Shown here: piece by piece, positions 27,301 to 33,482 of the stretch
Layout: every line of letters starts with the position of its first letter
How positions within the stretch are numbered: position 1 is the stretch's first letter
NCBI GenBank assembly: GCA_958510825.1
Contig: OY294044.1
Coordinates: 99,672,893-99,736,892, forward strand
DNA: 64,000 nucleotides
Direction of reading: 5' to 3'
From: Brachypterus glaber
Taxonomy: Eukaryota > Arthropoda > Insecta > Coleoptera > Kateretidae
Made by a program: the position numbers and the translations under genes
The notes under the pieces: generated by a model
Seen by the model: only the letters and a program-made list of their open reading frames with translations
Told to the model about the DNA's origin: nothing
Database searches by the model: none

Positions 27301-30300
27301 AAGTCTTGTAGAAATTTTTCTCTTAGTTTCACCTATGTAAACCGTACCACAGGACCAGGGTATTTTATATACGCCTTCTGAACTTAGGGGTATTTTGTCT
27401 TTTGTTGAAGTCAAACATTGACCTAATTTTTGGTTGGACCGAAATATAGGCTTAATATTTGACTTCTTCAAAAGTTTACCTATTTTATCCGTGATACCGC
27501 TTACATAGGGAAGTATAACTTGTGTCTGTCTGTCATTGTCACTATTGTCCTGTTGTTTGGGTCTGGGATTTCTGTATTTGTATATGGTCTTATTAATGTC
27601 TTTTTTGGTATAACCGTTCATGGTCAAGGCTTTGGTTAGTTTAAGGAGTTCTGTGTCTAGGGAATTCTTGTCTGAAATAATCAAAAGACAAAATACCCCT
27701 AAGTTCAGAAGGCGTATATAAAATACCCTGCTCCTGTGGTACGGTTTACATAGGTGAAACTAAGAGAAAAATTTCTACAAGACTTCAAGAGCATGAGCGC
27801 AATATAAGAAAGAAACAAATTTCCTTATCGGCAGTAGCCGAACATGTACATGAAACAGGTCATAAAATCAATTTGTCTGAAACAAAACAAATATTAACAG
27901 AAAACAGAAAAATGCCAAGGAAGATACGGGAATCGATAGAAATCATCAAGCATCCTAACAATATCAATCGGGACACTGGTTACCACTTACCTGCAATATG
28001 GAAGTCTTTGATAGGAAAAACCTCGTCACGGGTGAATAACCACAACTCGTCATAAATAGTGACACAAGTTGATTCGAAACTTAGTTTCAGATTAATCCCT
28101 GAAGATGTCTCTAGTAGTAAGAGATGAAACGTCGGAAAGTGAAAATCCATTAACACGGTCTAAACCCGAAAGTGAAAGTTCTTTATATCTTAATGGCCGT
28201 GAAAGCTTAAAATCTAAAACATTGTTTTTTAGTTGGCATGTAAAAATGATTTGGAAGAGAGGGCTCTGGAGTTTATAGAAATTTTGAACAATCCTCAAAT
28301 CGTAGATTTGGGTTCAAAGTACGCCGTAAAATTGAACAAAAGACGATTGGCCGAAAAACTGATGACTTTGGCCACCAATATGATGGAATCTGCGGATTTT
28401 GAGGAAGAAAATGTGGAAAAAGTGGTAGTAGCTCCCGAACCAAGAGAAATTAGGCCTGTCCATCGTAAGTTATCTCTCAAAGGGACTCCAAGAAACAGAA
28501 CTGTACAAAATGTAAGTATGATATATACTATTTTTAACATTTTTTGTCTCTATCATTATTTAATTCTCCCCGTATTTTTAATTTATATTTTTTTCTGTTC
28601 TAGGTGGAAAAAACTCCTTTATCTCAATCACAAAATAATTTAAACAACGTAAGTATTAAGGAACACTTTTAATAACACTAGTTTACACTGGTTTTACTCG
28701 AGCGTTCTTTTCAAAAAAAAAATTAATGCATCTTTGCCTGCTGAATCCGAATCTGCCACTTAAAGTTATGTCTGGACTCTCCCGAAGGGTCAAAAAGTGA
28801 GCATGGTCCAACTTTATTTTTAGGACAGTTTGCCTAAATTTGTATCTATTATAGCCTATTTTTTTAAACGATTATTTTAACAAAAAAAAAAATAGGTACA
28901 TAAGGGTTTGTACTATGTATAAAACCGAATCGTATGCTAAATTCACAGATAAAAAGGATTTCCCATTATTTTCTTATTGCGCACCTTCCCTACGGATGAA
29001 GTTATAAAATCATCAGATTCATTTTTAGCGACCCAAAAAAACGCTTGGATAGAAAATTTTAGGCTGAGGGTTTTTTTGGTCACTAAAAACGAATTTGACA
29101 TAAATATAATATTATCCTAAAAATGTAAATATAATATCCTAAAAATAAAATTAACCATAAATAAAACTGTAGAGTAACTTGCTCTGAGTCAGATGGCTGA
29201 ACTAGTTCTCCAGAGGGTTAAAAATAAGATTAAAAAAGTGTTTATTTTAATAAAGGTAAAATACCTGATTCCCTATTTATTTTTTAGACACCTGCATTAA
29301 ATGGTACAAGTATTTCCACACAAGATACAACAATAAATACACAGGTAACTTGACATATTATTTGAGATTTTTCTTCATTCATTTTTTTGTTTATTATACA
29401 GTGAGCTCCCTTTACTTTTAAACCATTTGAGTTATAACTTCAAATTTAAAACATATAAATAAGAGATCTTAAACTATCTCTGTTATTTTTTTTTTAAGTT
29501 ATCACCAAAATGATAAATGATATGATTACTTTTTATTTTTATATAATTAATTGTATACAGTATGTATTTATATTTTTATATACCATTTGAAATGTTGGCA
29601 TTCAATACAGAAAGTCTTGTTTAAGTTGGCATTACATCTTATCTTATTTATTTACTCTGTTATTATTTAAATGCTTTGAATAAATTAAATTGAATTGAAT
29701 CTTTTGGTTTATAATATTTAATATATTATATAATCCATACTTGGTTTTAAAAGTGTGGTCAGGGCTGAGGGATTTTTTTTAATGGAATGGGGGGTCGTGT
29801 AATACATCATTTTAAAGCAAATACAATTCTCTATTCCACCATTTTACTTTTTTATTTTTTAACATTTTTATTAAGGTTTTCATTTTTTAATATTTTTGTT
29901 TGCTAAAAAAATATGATTTTTCAAGATATTTTTTTAAAATTTTATTTATATCATTTAAAATTAGTTTTAAAGTATAATTTACGTATTTGCATCATAAAAT
30001 TAACCATTAAAAAAAATAAAGACATTTTGACGAAAATTCCCATTTTCAGCTCTATTATAAACCCCCAAAAATTATCTCAAAAAAATTAAAAAAATATGTG
30101 GTCGAATAGAAAATTTTAAATTTGAGGTTGATATCTCAACTCGTTCAAAAGTTAAGAGGGGAGCGACTTTTGAACCGTTGTATATTTTTGTCTACAGTAA
30201 AACAAATCTATGTAGTATTTTTGCTCTAAGCTAAAGTTTTTGACGCCATCAACGGTCCCCCGGGGCCCCGGCTTTATAAGATAAAATATGTAACACACTT

Positions 30301-33228
30301 GGGAGGAGGGAGGAGTGTTTAGCGTTACGATGCGTTACGAGGGGTAGGGGATCCGATGTAGCGTTATGTATATATAGGGTGATCAATAACTGACATGTCA
30401 AACTTTAAGAGGTGATTGTGCATCCAAAAATATCAAAAAAAGTTCCTATAAAGGTTGGTCCGCAAATGAGCCCCAAGGGAGCTACGGCCCTTTAAAATTG
30501 TAATATAAATGTTTTAATTTAATAACTCTGGTAACCTTTAAGGTAGAGCGATAAGCTTTTGCATGTATATTAGTATTAATAAGGCCAATAAGTTTATTAT
30601 TATTATTATTATGGAACGTTCAAGTATTACGTAACGCAAATTTTGATCACCAATATTCTGTTAAGATCATTTTGAAGGGTTGTAGAGTCAATAAAAGGGT
30701 TTCCATTTATTCTGGAGTCATCAGCGAAGAATGAGTGATCAGACAGGATGACACCGGAAAGGTCAGCAATAAAAATGATGAAAAGAAGCGGTCCAATAAC
30801 AGATCCTTGAGGACTCCTGAAGTTACGCTAAATATAGAAGACAGTACGGATCCCACTCTTACTCTAAACATTCTGTCATATCATTATGTTAATTTATTTT
30901 ATTGAATTTATGCAGAGGCGTCCCTAGACGGAAAAATTTATTAGACTTAACATATTTTTGCCCCAAACTTTTTTATGTGTCCTTTTTTTCGATTTTTTTA
31001 AAAAGTATGAATTCCTCAAGTAAAAATACATAAAAAATGTCATATAGAGTAACACTGTAGGAGCTAAAAATGCAATTAAGAGGAAGTAACATTTTGTTTG
31101 GACTTTTTAAAAGCTATTACTCCTTTAATATTAAATTTAGGTGTTTTGGTGAAGAATACTTTTTTTGCTCAGTTTTAAATGAAGAATCACCCTGTGCAGC
31201 ATTAAAATTTTATTAATGCTTTTTTTGTTCCCCATTCAATATGTCATCTTCGAAGGGCCGTAGCTCCCTTAGCGTCAAGTATTTATAGTTGAAAAGTCTC
31301 AGCGTTACGAAGCGTTACATGGAGAGAGGGGGTCAAAACTGCAAGAATCTGCGTTACCTATTTAAAGTGCGGCCCTTACATATCTGCAAGTGCGTAGCAA
31401 GACAAAAAAAAAACTCGAATCTGCGACTTTTATTTTCAGCGCATTTGATTGGTTAATTTTGTCTTACAAAAACTAAAACATATTTTTCAGGAATCTATCA
31501 TCATTGGATCTGTAGAAAAGCCAAAAAATCCGTTCCTGAAAAAAACCGCGAAAGAAAAAACAAGTAATCCGCTAAGTTTAACCGACGCGAATGCTGGAAT
31601 AACAGTTTCTGAAAAAAACAGCGAGAAAAATATAGACGTAAGTATTTTTTGTGTAAAATGACTTTTTTATTCGATTGTATAGTCGCTGCCAGAGTAATAC
31701 GAGATTTTTTTTTTTAACCGCGATTTTATCTGGCACGTTTCAAACTGTTTGTCCAATCAGGACGTTGCTTAATTTTAGACTAATTTAAACTAATTTATTT
31801 TTATCCACGTGGACTGATTCTAGCCAGCTAACGTTCAACCCTATCCAACCATAGTTTACAAAAGATTTAGCCACACCCACAAGGCATTTGTAGCAATAAA
31901 TATATACTGGACCGGCTTTAATTTGTTTTATTTGTGTTCTTTGCATCGAACTATATAAGATAAATACGTATTTAATGTTATATTAAATACGTATTTATCT
32001 TATACTCTTAAGTTCGAGAAACTTTAAGTTAATTCTACGTTAAAAAATACGAAAAAAAGTTCGTATAAAGGTTGGTCCGGAAATGAGTCCTAAGGGAGCT
32101 ACAGCTCTTTAAAATTGTAATAAAAATAAGGTTTTTAATTACAAACCTTTGTACCCTTTAAGCTGGAGCGACCAGCTTTTGCATGTTTACTAGTATTAAG
32201 GGCAATAAGTTTATGTTAATTTAATTATTTTGAATTTATCCAGAGGCGTGCCTAGACGGACAAAATATGTGAGGCTTAGCAAATTTTTGCCCCAAAGTTT
32301 TTTATGTATATCTTTTTTTTGATTTTTTGTAATAAATATAGATTCCTTCAGTAAAAATACATAAAAAATGTCATATAGTGTAACACTGTAGGAACAGCCG
32401 TTTTCAAAAAAATGCAATTAAGAGGAAGTAAGATTTTGTGCAACTAAAAATGTTACTTTTTAAAAGGCTATAATATTATAATATAGATATTATCTCCTTT
32501 AATAATGTTTTCGTGAAGAATACTTTTTTGCTTAGTTTTTAATGAATAATCGTCCTGCAGCATAAAAATTTTATTGGTGCATTTTTTGTTCCCGATTCAA
32601 TATGTACATCTTCGAAGGGCCGCAGCTCCCTTAGGGCTCATTTTCGGACCAACCTTTATAGGAACTTTTTTTTCATATTTTTTAACGTAGAATCATCCCT
32701 TAAATTTCTCGAACTTATTTCTGAATAATCCTATATAGCTCGATGCACAGAACACGAAACAAATTAAAGCCGGTCCAGTAAATATTTATTTCTACAAATG
32801 CCTTGTGGGTGTGGCTAAATTTAATTACGTGCCTGTCTTTCATTAATCTGTTTTAAACGTAAACATTTTATTATAAATTTGACACCGACTACACCGATAT
32901 CTAAAAGCGCTACTTTTTGTATAAACATTCTGTACGAAAAGTTTTATTTCTGCACTGGTTCGAAAAGTAAAAACGGTATTTTTCGTCCTTAAGGACAATT
33001 GTATCATTATTTACGATTTATAAACTACAATTTGCTTAAAATGTCACATTTTTGCCATAGACTAAAAAAAAACTTGTGCCTATTATAGTTTAATACTAGT
33101 ATTTGTTCTTAGCAAAAATCGTTTTACTTTTGCAGACGACTGAAAAAAGAAAACTATCGGATTCTGACGGTGAAAAGCCGAAAGGAAAACAAAGGAAATT
33201 GGATATGTTTAGATTTAAAAAAGTATAA
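12252..33228 (+). CDS. WDHD1: WDHD1 / AND-1 (Ctf4 family) replication factor, 14 exons
   Basis: Full gene span; joined exons give 910 codons with one open frame. The product belongs to the AND-1/Ctf4 family, the trimeric hub that ties DNA polymerase alpha-primase and other clients to the CMG helicase in the nucleus. The order along the protein is: N-terminal WD40 propeller (about residues 10-300), an acidic linker rich in D/E/N (about 300-365), the SepB/Mcl1 middle propeller (about 390-680), a helical segment (about 690-770) and a low-complexity basic tail. The start MSMSHEPLRY aligns with the human start MPATRKPMRY. All introns begin with GT and end with AG, and phases agree throughout. It is shorter than human WDHD1 (1129 aa) because no HMG box is visible; the tail ends in a PIP-like QRKLDMFR. 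Introns carry most of the window's mobile DNA. A gene prediction based on long ORFs alone would miss the small exons. Confidence 0.95.
12385..12628 (+). CDS. WDHD1: WDHD1 exon 2 (codons 26-107)
   Basis: Follows TATTTAAG after a 56-bp intron. It encodes SFITCGADGDIRIW, a canonical WD repeat ending, and LPEGERDGVLDRF, matching the family's PEG..DG.L.RF signature. Donor GTAAGA, phase 0. Confidence 0.92.
13416..13596. mobile_element. 181-bp MITE with ACAGCCCGTTTGA termini and ATTAT target duplication
   Basis: The termini ACAGCCCGTTTGAGATTATA and TATAATTTCAAACGGGCTGT are inverted repeats. ATTAT is present directly on both sides (13411-13415 and 13597-13601). The inside (AAAACAAAGAT, AAGATC.AGGCT, GTAGTGGGGAGAC) resembles the element at 21307-21480. 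Confidence 0.8.
13640..14370 (+). repeat. Repeat family C copy in WDHD1 intron 2
   Basis: Carries CGCTAGAATAATATACGGTA, GAATAATCCGATCGACTTGA, two AGTATCCCTATTGTTTTT-like pieces and long A/T tracts. It closes with GGAATGCATAGCATTACATA and TTTTCATGGCTTGTTTTAAA immediately before exon 3. Related copies are near 3400-4880 and 18950-19240. Confidence 0.55.
14385..14634 (+). CDS. WDHD1: WDHD1 exon 3 (codons 108-191)
   Basis: Acceptor TTTTAG. The reading IIALAGEDMQVKLI and SCGDGTLRIWNLENL covers WD blades 3-4. It ends with one base of Cys191 before GTAAGA. Confidence 0.92.
14689..14856. repeat. AACGTT array with embedded hairpin
   Basis: Ten copies of the palindrome AACGTT, most as TAACGTTA, fall within about 165 bp, 55 bp past the exon 3 donor. 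The 25-nt arms 14702-14726 and 14740-14764 are inverse complements with one mismatch around a 13-nt loop. There is no coding content. It may be a relic of a palindromic simple repeat or a cluster of sites for a DNA-binding protein. Confidence 0.8.
15085..15998. mobile_element. Foldback element family E, copy 1 (WDHD1 intron 3)
   Basis: The left arm (CCAAAAGTCA, TTTTGAATGAGTTGAGATAT, CGACTTCAAATTT, ATACATCATTTTAAAGCTTA) is mirrored on the right (TTTAAAATGATGTAT, AAATTGAAGTCGATATCTCG, ACTCGTTCAAAAGTTAAAAG). The left terminus is partly duplicated (15095 and 15285). Related copies lie at 29398-30182 and 48161-48870, with a fragment at about 52700-52880. It is non-coding. Confidence 0.75.
16250..16583 (+). 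repeat. Dispersed repeat family B, copy 2
   Basis: Begins TTGCTTTCCCATTTTGAAAA and proceeds through TCGGTCGATCGGTCTGTCC, GGCATACAGGTATGTTACCA and GTGCGGCAAGGGGGGCAAAT, collinear with the copy at 522-855. Confidence 0.7.
16584..17728. mobile_element. Foldback element family F, copy 1, arms about 570 bp
   Basis: The element is almost wholly palindromic. TGAAATAGGGTCGGAAATTT at the left is answered by AAATTTCCGACCCTATTTCA at the right. Inner landmarks (AAAATGCGTCATAAGGGAGC, GGGTGTGCGAAACGGGG, ATTAACCGTTTTCGAGAAAA) are likewise mirrored about a centre near 17156. A second copy is at 22820-23875. Frames of 60-90 codons across it are by-products of the repeat. Confidence 0.85.
17781..18200. mobile_element. 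420-bp TIR element filled with tandem repeats
   Basis: TACACTGCTCAGTAAAAGAG at the left end faces CTCTTTTACTGGGCAGTGTA at the right; the similarity extends about 45 bp through TTTCCCATTTT and the CGCGGAGGTG piece. TA lies at both edges, consistent with a Tc1/mariner-like TA target. The interior is four to five units of the 95-bp repeat (CACCCCTGAGGGGTG, GGTATATTGGGG). It ends 60 bp before the exon 4 acceptor. Confidence 0.75.
18261..18545 (+). CDS. WDHD1: WDHD1 exon 4 (codons 191-286)
   Basis: Acceptor TTATTTTTAG. It encodes CRMDFHPKSPNILAYPNNDT and SILQFSPCGKYILGTTESGH, WD blades 5-6, then AICGLMWNPKG, close to the family's AICGLAWHP. Donor GTATGA, phase 1. Confidence 0.93.
18951..19237 (+). 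repeat. Repeat family C copy in WDHD1 intron 4
   Basis: The left edge TATCCAATACATACAGATAA recurs at 21625-21665. The right edge GGAATGCGTAGCATTACATA, TCTTCACGGCTTGTTT is the common 3' edge of family C. Inside is GAACACGATAACTCAAGAAC and a T-rich stretch. Confidence 0.6.
19330..19578 (+). CDS. WDHD1: WDHD1 exon 5 (codons 286-369)
   Basis: Acceptor TTGTTTTAG. It begins with the last N-terminal blade (GNGQVVYTDVEGQLGIINN) and then the acidic linker (NDDEIHFEDDNDDDNENA). Donor GTAAAA; codon 369 is split. Confidence 0.9.
19615..21134. mobile_element. ACCGGGTG-ended TIR element enclosing a LINE fragment
   Basis: The left end ACCGGGTGTTCC and the right end ACACCCGGT bound inverted arms of about 270 bp. 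Left landmarks CCTTAACTTTTTTACTTTT, GGTAGGATCGTGAAATCTGC, CACTTCC and AGCATGTGTCACTTGTCA all recur inversely between 20885 and 21115. The inside contains the reverse transcriptase remnant at 20310-20920. Flanks read ATAT and ATAC, so the target duplication is at most 2-3 bp. Confidence 0.8.
20310..20920 (-). pseudogene. Reverse transcriptase C-terminal fragment (non-LTR element)
   Basis: On the - strand one frame (20920-20564) reads VYSAAEYCAPVWLNSCHTKK, LNSTMKTTSGCIKSTPTCWL and RREALLREYKK-like text, the conserved region behind the RT thumb of insect LINEs. A second frame (20499-20317) continues with WCQLNRLRTGHGL and CGAALT, the usual C-terminal tail. The two are out of frame, and both ends are missing. 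It lies between the arms of a TIR element. Confidence 0.75.
21307..21480. mobile_element. MITE related to the element at 13416
   Basis: Inverted termini CCGTGTGTTAGAGATTATAC and GTATAATCTCAAACACACAG continue into ACAAAACGGAGAAAACAAAG and its complement. The centre has GTCTCCCCACTACAATCACG, the complement of the centre of the 13416 element. The ends differ, so it is a divergent relative. Confidence 0.7.
21838..21945. repeat. Palindromic MITE
   Basis: GGGTAAATCGATATTGCCC and AAAATTAACCTGC face GCAGGTTAATTTTC, GGGCAATATC and TACTTTACCC, forming near-complete arms about a 14-bp centre. It ends 19 bp before exon 6. Confidence 0.7.
21964..22249 (+). CDS. WDHD1: WDHD1 exon 6 (codons 369-464)
   Basis: Acceptor ATTTGTAG. 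It begins with a Pro/Arg/Ser linker (RSPTPRARTPELPLQPSFMP), then enters the middle propeller with YLCWNEVGVIRCYG, matching the family motif W(N)..G.I.CY. The GTAAGT donor splits an AAA codon. Confidence 0.92.
22820..23875. mobile_element. Foldback element family F, copy 2
   Basis: Collinear with 16584-17728. It starts TTTGAAATAGGGTCCGAAAT, passes AAAAATGCGTCTTAAGGGAG, and ends AAATTTCGAACCTTATTTTA. It has an internal duplication of about 145 bp (GAATATGATTCCT near 23138 and 23277). Confidence 0.8.
24340..25405 (-). mobile_element. 5'-truncated non-LTR retrotransposon with (ATT)n tail
   Basis: On the sense (-) strand the element runs from about 25405 to a trinucleotide tail at 24350-24385 (AAT repeats on the + strand), preceded by AATAAACGAAT. 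The coding part begins just before the RT active site, so most of the element is missing. It lies in WDHD1 intron 6; the truncated edge is about 30 bp from the exon 7 acceptor. Confidence 0.8.
24531..25376 (-). pseudogene. Reverse transcriptase fragment, one internal stop
   Basis: The frame starts at LITLFADDTSEI, the FADD catalytic box of a LINE reverse transcriptase. It continues through LILNSDKINLVLFH, FLGVSVDSTLNWGPH and CINSLL, meets a TGA at 24972-24974, then resumes in the same frame with QKRIIRFMFKL, LLYVPAYNYVQVRNGP, IRLFNKLP and HAFFSLEEFL, the usual C-terminus. The TGA lies where relatives have a sense codon before YG, so it is a nonsense change. The palm N-terminus and the endonuclease are absent. 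Confidence 0.8.
25432..25721 (+). CDS. WDHD1: WDHD1 exon 7 (codons 464-561)
   Basis: Acceptor ATCTCCTTTAG. It encodes QINVIPLGASKKEWNLNIEE, VCLGLSTYLVRVCSIYGTQR and GPIISMSAFSNVLMVAYHTG, blades of the middle propeller (human equivalent: GPVVSMAGHGEQLFIVYHRG). Donor GTAAGA, phase 1. Confidence 0.95.
25780..25952 (+). CDS. WDHD1: WDHD1 exon 8 (codons 561-618)
   Basis: Acceptor TAATTTCAG after a 58-bp intron. It encodes TKLESRDIG, LTWLGFSDIGTPAMFDSLGV and NNIWIPVCDTTKH; compare the family's L.WIGFS..GTP...DS.G. Donor GTAGGT, phase 0. Confidence 0.93.
26458..26715 (+). CDS. WDHD1: WDHD1 exon 9 (codons 619-704)
   Basis: Acceptor ATTTTAG. It encodes SPADGFFVTAIFESYQAVGG, IKCKGSNYPGFTPRPTMCEL and LPLNPPFAESSTEKTNMESN, the end of the middle propeller and the start of the helical part. 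The phase rules out the alternative AG two bases downstream. Donor GTAAGT, phase 0. Confidence 0.93.
26953..26991 (-). ncRNA. Hammerhead-ribozyme-like core, - copy of the Penelope-like element
   Basis: The sense strand has CTGAAGA, a 6-bp stem GTCTCT/AGAGAC with loop AGTAGTA, then GAAACGTC. This matches the hammerhead core CUGANGA - stem II - GAAA. Hammerheads have been reported in Penelope-like elements. Stems I and III were not verified. Confidence 0.5.
27032..27684 (-). pseudogene. Penelope-like C-terminal region with GIY-YIG endonuclease, frameshifted
   Basis: The frame 27684-27250 reads NGYTKKDINKTIYKY, LPYVSGITDKIGKLLKK, STKDKIPL and GVYKIPWSCGTVYIGETKRK, the linker behind the RT and the start of the GIY-YIG nuclease (CGTVYIG, then RLQEH). 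The Cys of the usual KIPCSCG has become Trp. One A is missing near 27275 relative to the + copy, so the last part (27214-27032, ETKQILTENRKMPRKIRESI to NNINRDTGYHLPAIW) is in another frame. The RT domain proper is absent. Confidence 0.85.
27684..28055 (+). pseudogene. Penelope-like GIY-YIG endonuclease fragment, in frame
   Basis: Open from a stop at 27678-27680 to TAA, with no start codon. It reads KDKIPLSSEGVYKIPCSCG, TVYIGETKRKISTRLQEHER, AVAEHVHETGHKINL, RKIRESIEIIKHPNNINRD and TGYHLPAIWKSL. The Cys pair and the GIY-YIG motif are intact, unlike the - copy. It is a 5'-truncated duplicate of the nuclease region, not an independent gene. Confidence 0.85.
28099..28133 (+). ncRNA. Hammerhead-ribozyme-like core, + copy of the Penelope-like element
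   Basis: Same layout as the - copy: CTGAAGA, stem II GTCTCT/AGAGAT (last pair G-U), GAAACGTC. It lies 100 bp upstream of WDHD1 exon 10 in the sense direction of that gene. Confidence 0.5.
28233..28511 (+). CDS. WDHD1: WDHD1 exon 10 (codons 705-797)
   Basis: Its acceptor CATTGTTTTTTAG includes the target-site duplication of the neighbouring Penelope-like element. It encodes LACKNDLEERALEFIEILNN, SKYAVKLNKRRLAEKLMTLA (helical region; human AIKYASRSRKLILAQKLSELA) and acidic EEENVEKVV. Donor GTAAGT, phase 0. Confidence 0.93.
28604..28648 (+). CDS. WDHD1: WDHD1 exon 11 (codons 798-812)
   Basis: A 45-bp microexon after TTCTGTTCTAG and before GTAAGT. It encodes VEKTPLSQSQNNLNN, a low-complexity linker. 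It is supported by matching phase and consensus splice sites only. Confidence 0.75.
28649..29287. other. WDHD1 intron 11, nothing recognised
   Basis: AT-rich with no bounded repeat or RNA gene visible. Confidence 0.4.
29288..29344 (+). CDS. WDHD1: WDHD1 exon 12 (codons 813-831)
   Basis: A 57-bp microexon after TTTTTAG and before GTAACT. It encodes TPALNGTSISTQDTTINTQ. Not conserved in sequence, but phase and splice sites fit. Confidence 0.7.
29398..30182. mobile_element. Foldback element family E, copy 2 (WDHD1 intron 12)
   Basis: Left edge AGTGAGCTCCCTTTAC and CAAATTTAAAACATATAAAT; right edge AATTTGAGGTTGATATCTCA, ACTCGTTCAAAAGTTAAGAG and GCGACTTTTGAACC. Inside, 29510-29705 looks like an inserted LINE 3' end closing with ATAAATTAAATTGAATTGAA. 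Confidence 0.65.
30373..31276. mobile_element. Foldback element family G with an inserted LINE piece
   Basis: The left arm (AAAGGTTGGTCCGCAAATGA, CCAAGGGAGCTACGGCCC) and right arm (CTTCGAAGGGCCGTAGCTCC) belong to the same family as 32018-32738 and 43928-47935. It is interrupted by MITE D sequence and a reverse transcriptase piece, and its right outer end is incomplete. Confidence 0.65.
30646..30825 (-). pseudogene. Short reverse transcriptase remnant
   Basis: The - strand frame reads SPQGSVIGPLLFIIFIADLS, SFFADDSRINGN and LQNDLNRIL, the PQGS and FADD boxes of a non-LTR reverse transcriptase spaced as expected. A base seems to be missing just before SPQGS, where relatives have GVPQGS. No other domain is left. 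Confidence 0.65.
31491..31637 (+). CDS. WDHD1: WDHD1 exon 13 (codons 832-880)
   Basis: Acceptor TATTTTTCAG. It encodes ESIIIGSVEKPKNPFLKKTA and SLTDANAGITVSEKNSEKN. KPKNPFLK corresponds to the short NPF-containing part of the vertebrate tail (RVNPFKV). Donor GTAAGT, phase 0. Confidence 0.88.
31862..32822. mobile_element. Two nested foldback elements in WDHD1 intron 13
   Basis: Outer arms: AGCCACACCCACAAGGCATT and ACTGGACCGGCTTTAATTTG on the left, CAAATTAAAGCCGGTCCAGT and AATGCCTTGTGGGTGTGGCT on the right. Between them (about 32018-32738) sits a family G foldback (AAAGGTTGGTCCGGAAATGA mirrored by TCATTTTCGGACCAACCTTT). The left flank also has a near-perfect palindrome, 31955-32002, centred on AATACGTATTTAATG. 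Confidence 0.8.
33136..33228 (+). CDS. WDHD1: WDHD1 exon 14 (codons 881-910 and stop)
   Basis: Acceptor TTTTGCAG. It encodes TTEKRKLSDSDGEKPKGKQR then KLDMFRFKKV and TAA. Basic, with a PIP-like QRKLDMFR (second aromatic replaced). Human WDHD1 ends comparably with KKQKPLDFS..QKLSAFAFK. Confidence 0.9.
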   Translation, partial: TTEKRKLSDSDGEKPKGKQRKLDMFRFKKV

Positions 33229-33273
33229 TTTTCATATCAATCAAATCAAATTCATATTTTAGGTTTTAGTTTT

Positions 33274-33300
33274 TTTATTTTTATTGTTATTTATTTGTTA
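33274..33300 (-). terminator. Candidate poly(A) signals for ENOSF1
   Basis: Two AATAAA hexamers on the - strand (TTTATT at 33274-33279 and 33280-33285 on +) lie 70-95 bp past the ENOSF1 stop codon and about 50 bp from the WDHD1 stop. On the + strand the nearest AATAAA after WDHD1 is at 33545-33550, inside ENOSF1 intron 6. The transcript ends could therefore overlap. Confidence 0.45.
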
Positions 33301-33368
33301 TAAACTATTTTAATCTCACGCATTTTTATCTCACTATTAAGCAAAATATTACTTTTTTAAAAAGAGTT

Positions 33369-33482
33369 TTATGGATTTCTTGAGAAAATGCCTTTTGAGA
33401 ACATACTTTGCCATTCTGTGCCATTTGGATATTCAAATGCTGCAATGGTTTCCTTTTTTATCTCAGTGCTGTATCCAGGGAC
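33369..33482 (-). CDS. ENOSF1: ENOSF1 exon 7 (codons 412-448 and stop)
   Basis: Too short to stand out as an ORF. The acceptor on the - strand is TTTTTAG; the reading VPGYSTEIKKETIAAFEYPN, GTEWQSMFSKG aligns with the human PGYSTEMKEESVKKHQYPDG. It ends TAA, 140 bp from the WDHD1 stop. Confidence 0.93.
   Translation of the reverse strand, partial: VPGYSTEIKKETIAAFEYPNGTEWQSMFSKGIFSRNP

Larger units (their letters stand above)
26902..28219. mobile_element. Penelope-like retroelement, inverted head-to-head pair
   Basis: A - strand copy (about 27683 down to 26902) and a + strand copy (about 27684 to 28219) meet at their 5' ends. Their arms of about 490 bp are nearly identical. CATTGTTTTTTA flanks the unit at 26890-26901 and 28220-28231, a 12-bp target duplication. 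Both copies encode the GIY-YIG endonuclease region; no full reverse transcriptase is present. Head-to-head and partial inverted copies are typical of Penelope insertions. The + copy has about 32 extra bases at its 3' end. Confidence 0.88.
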
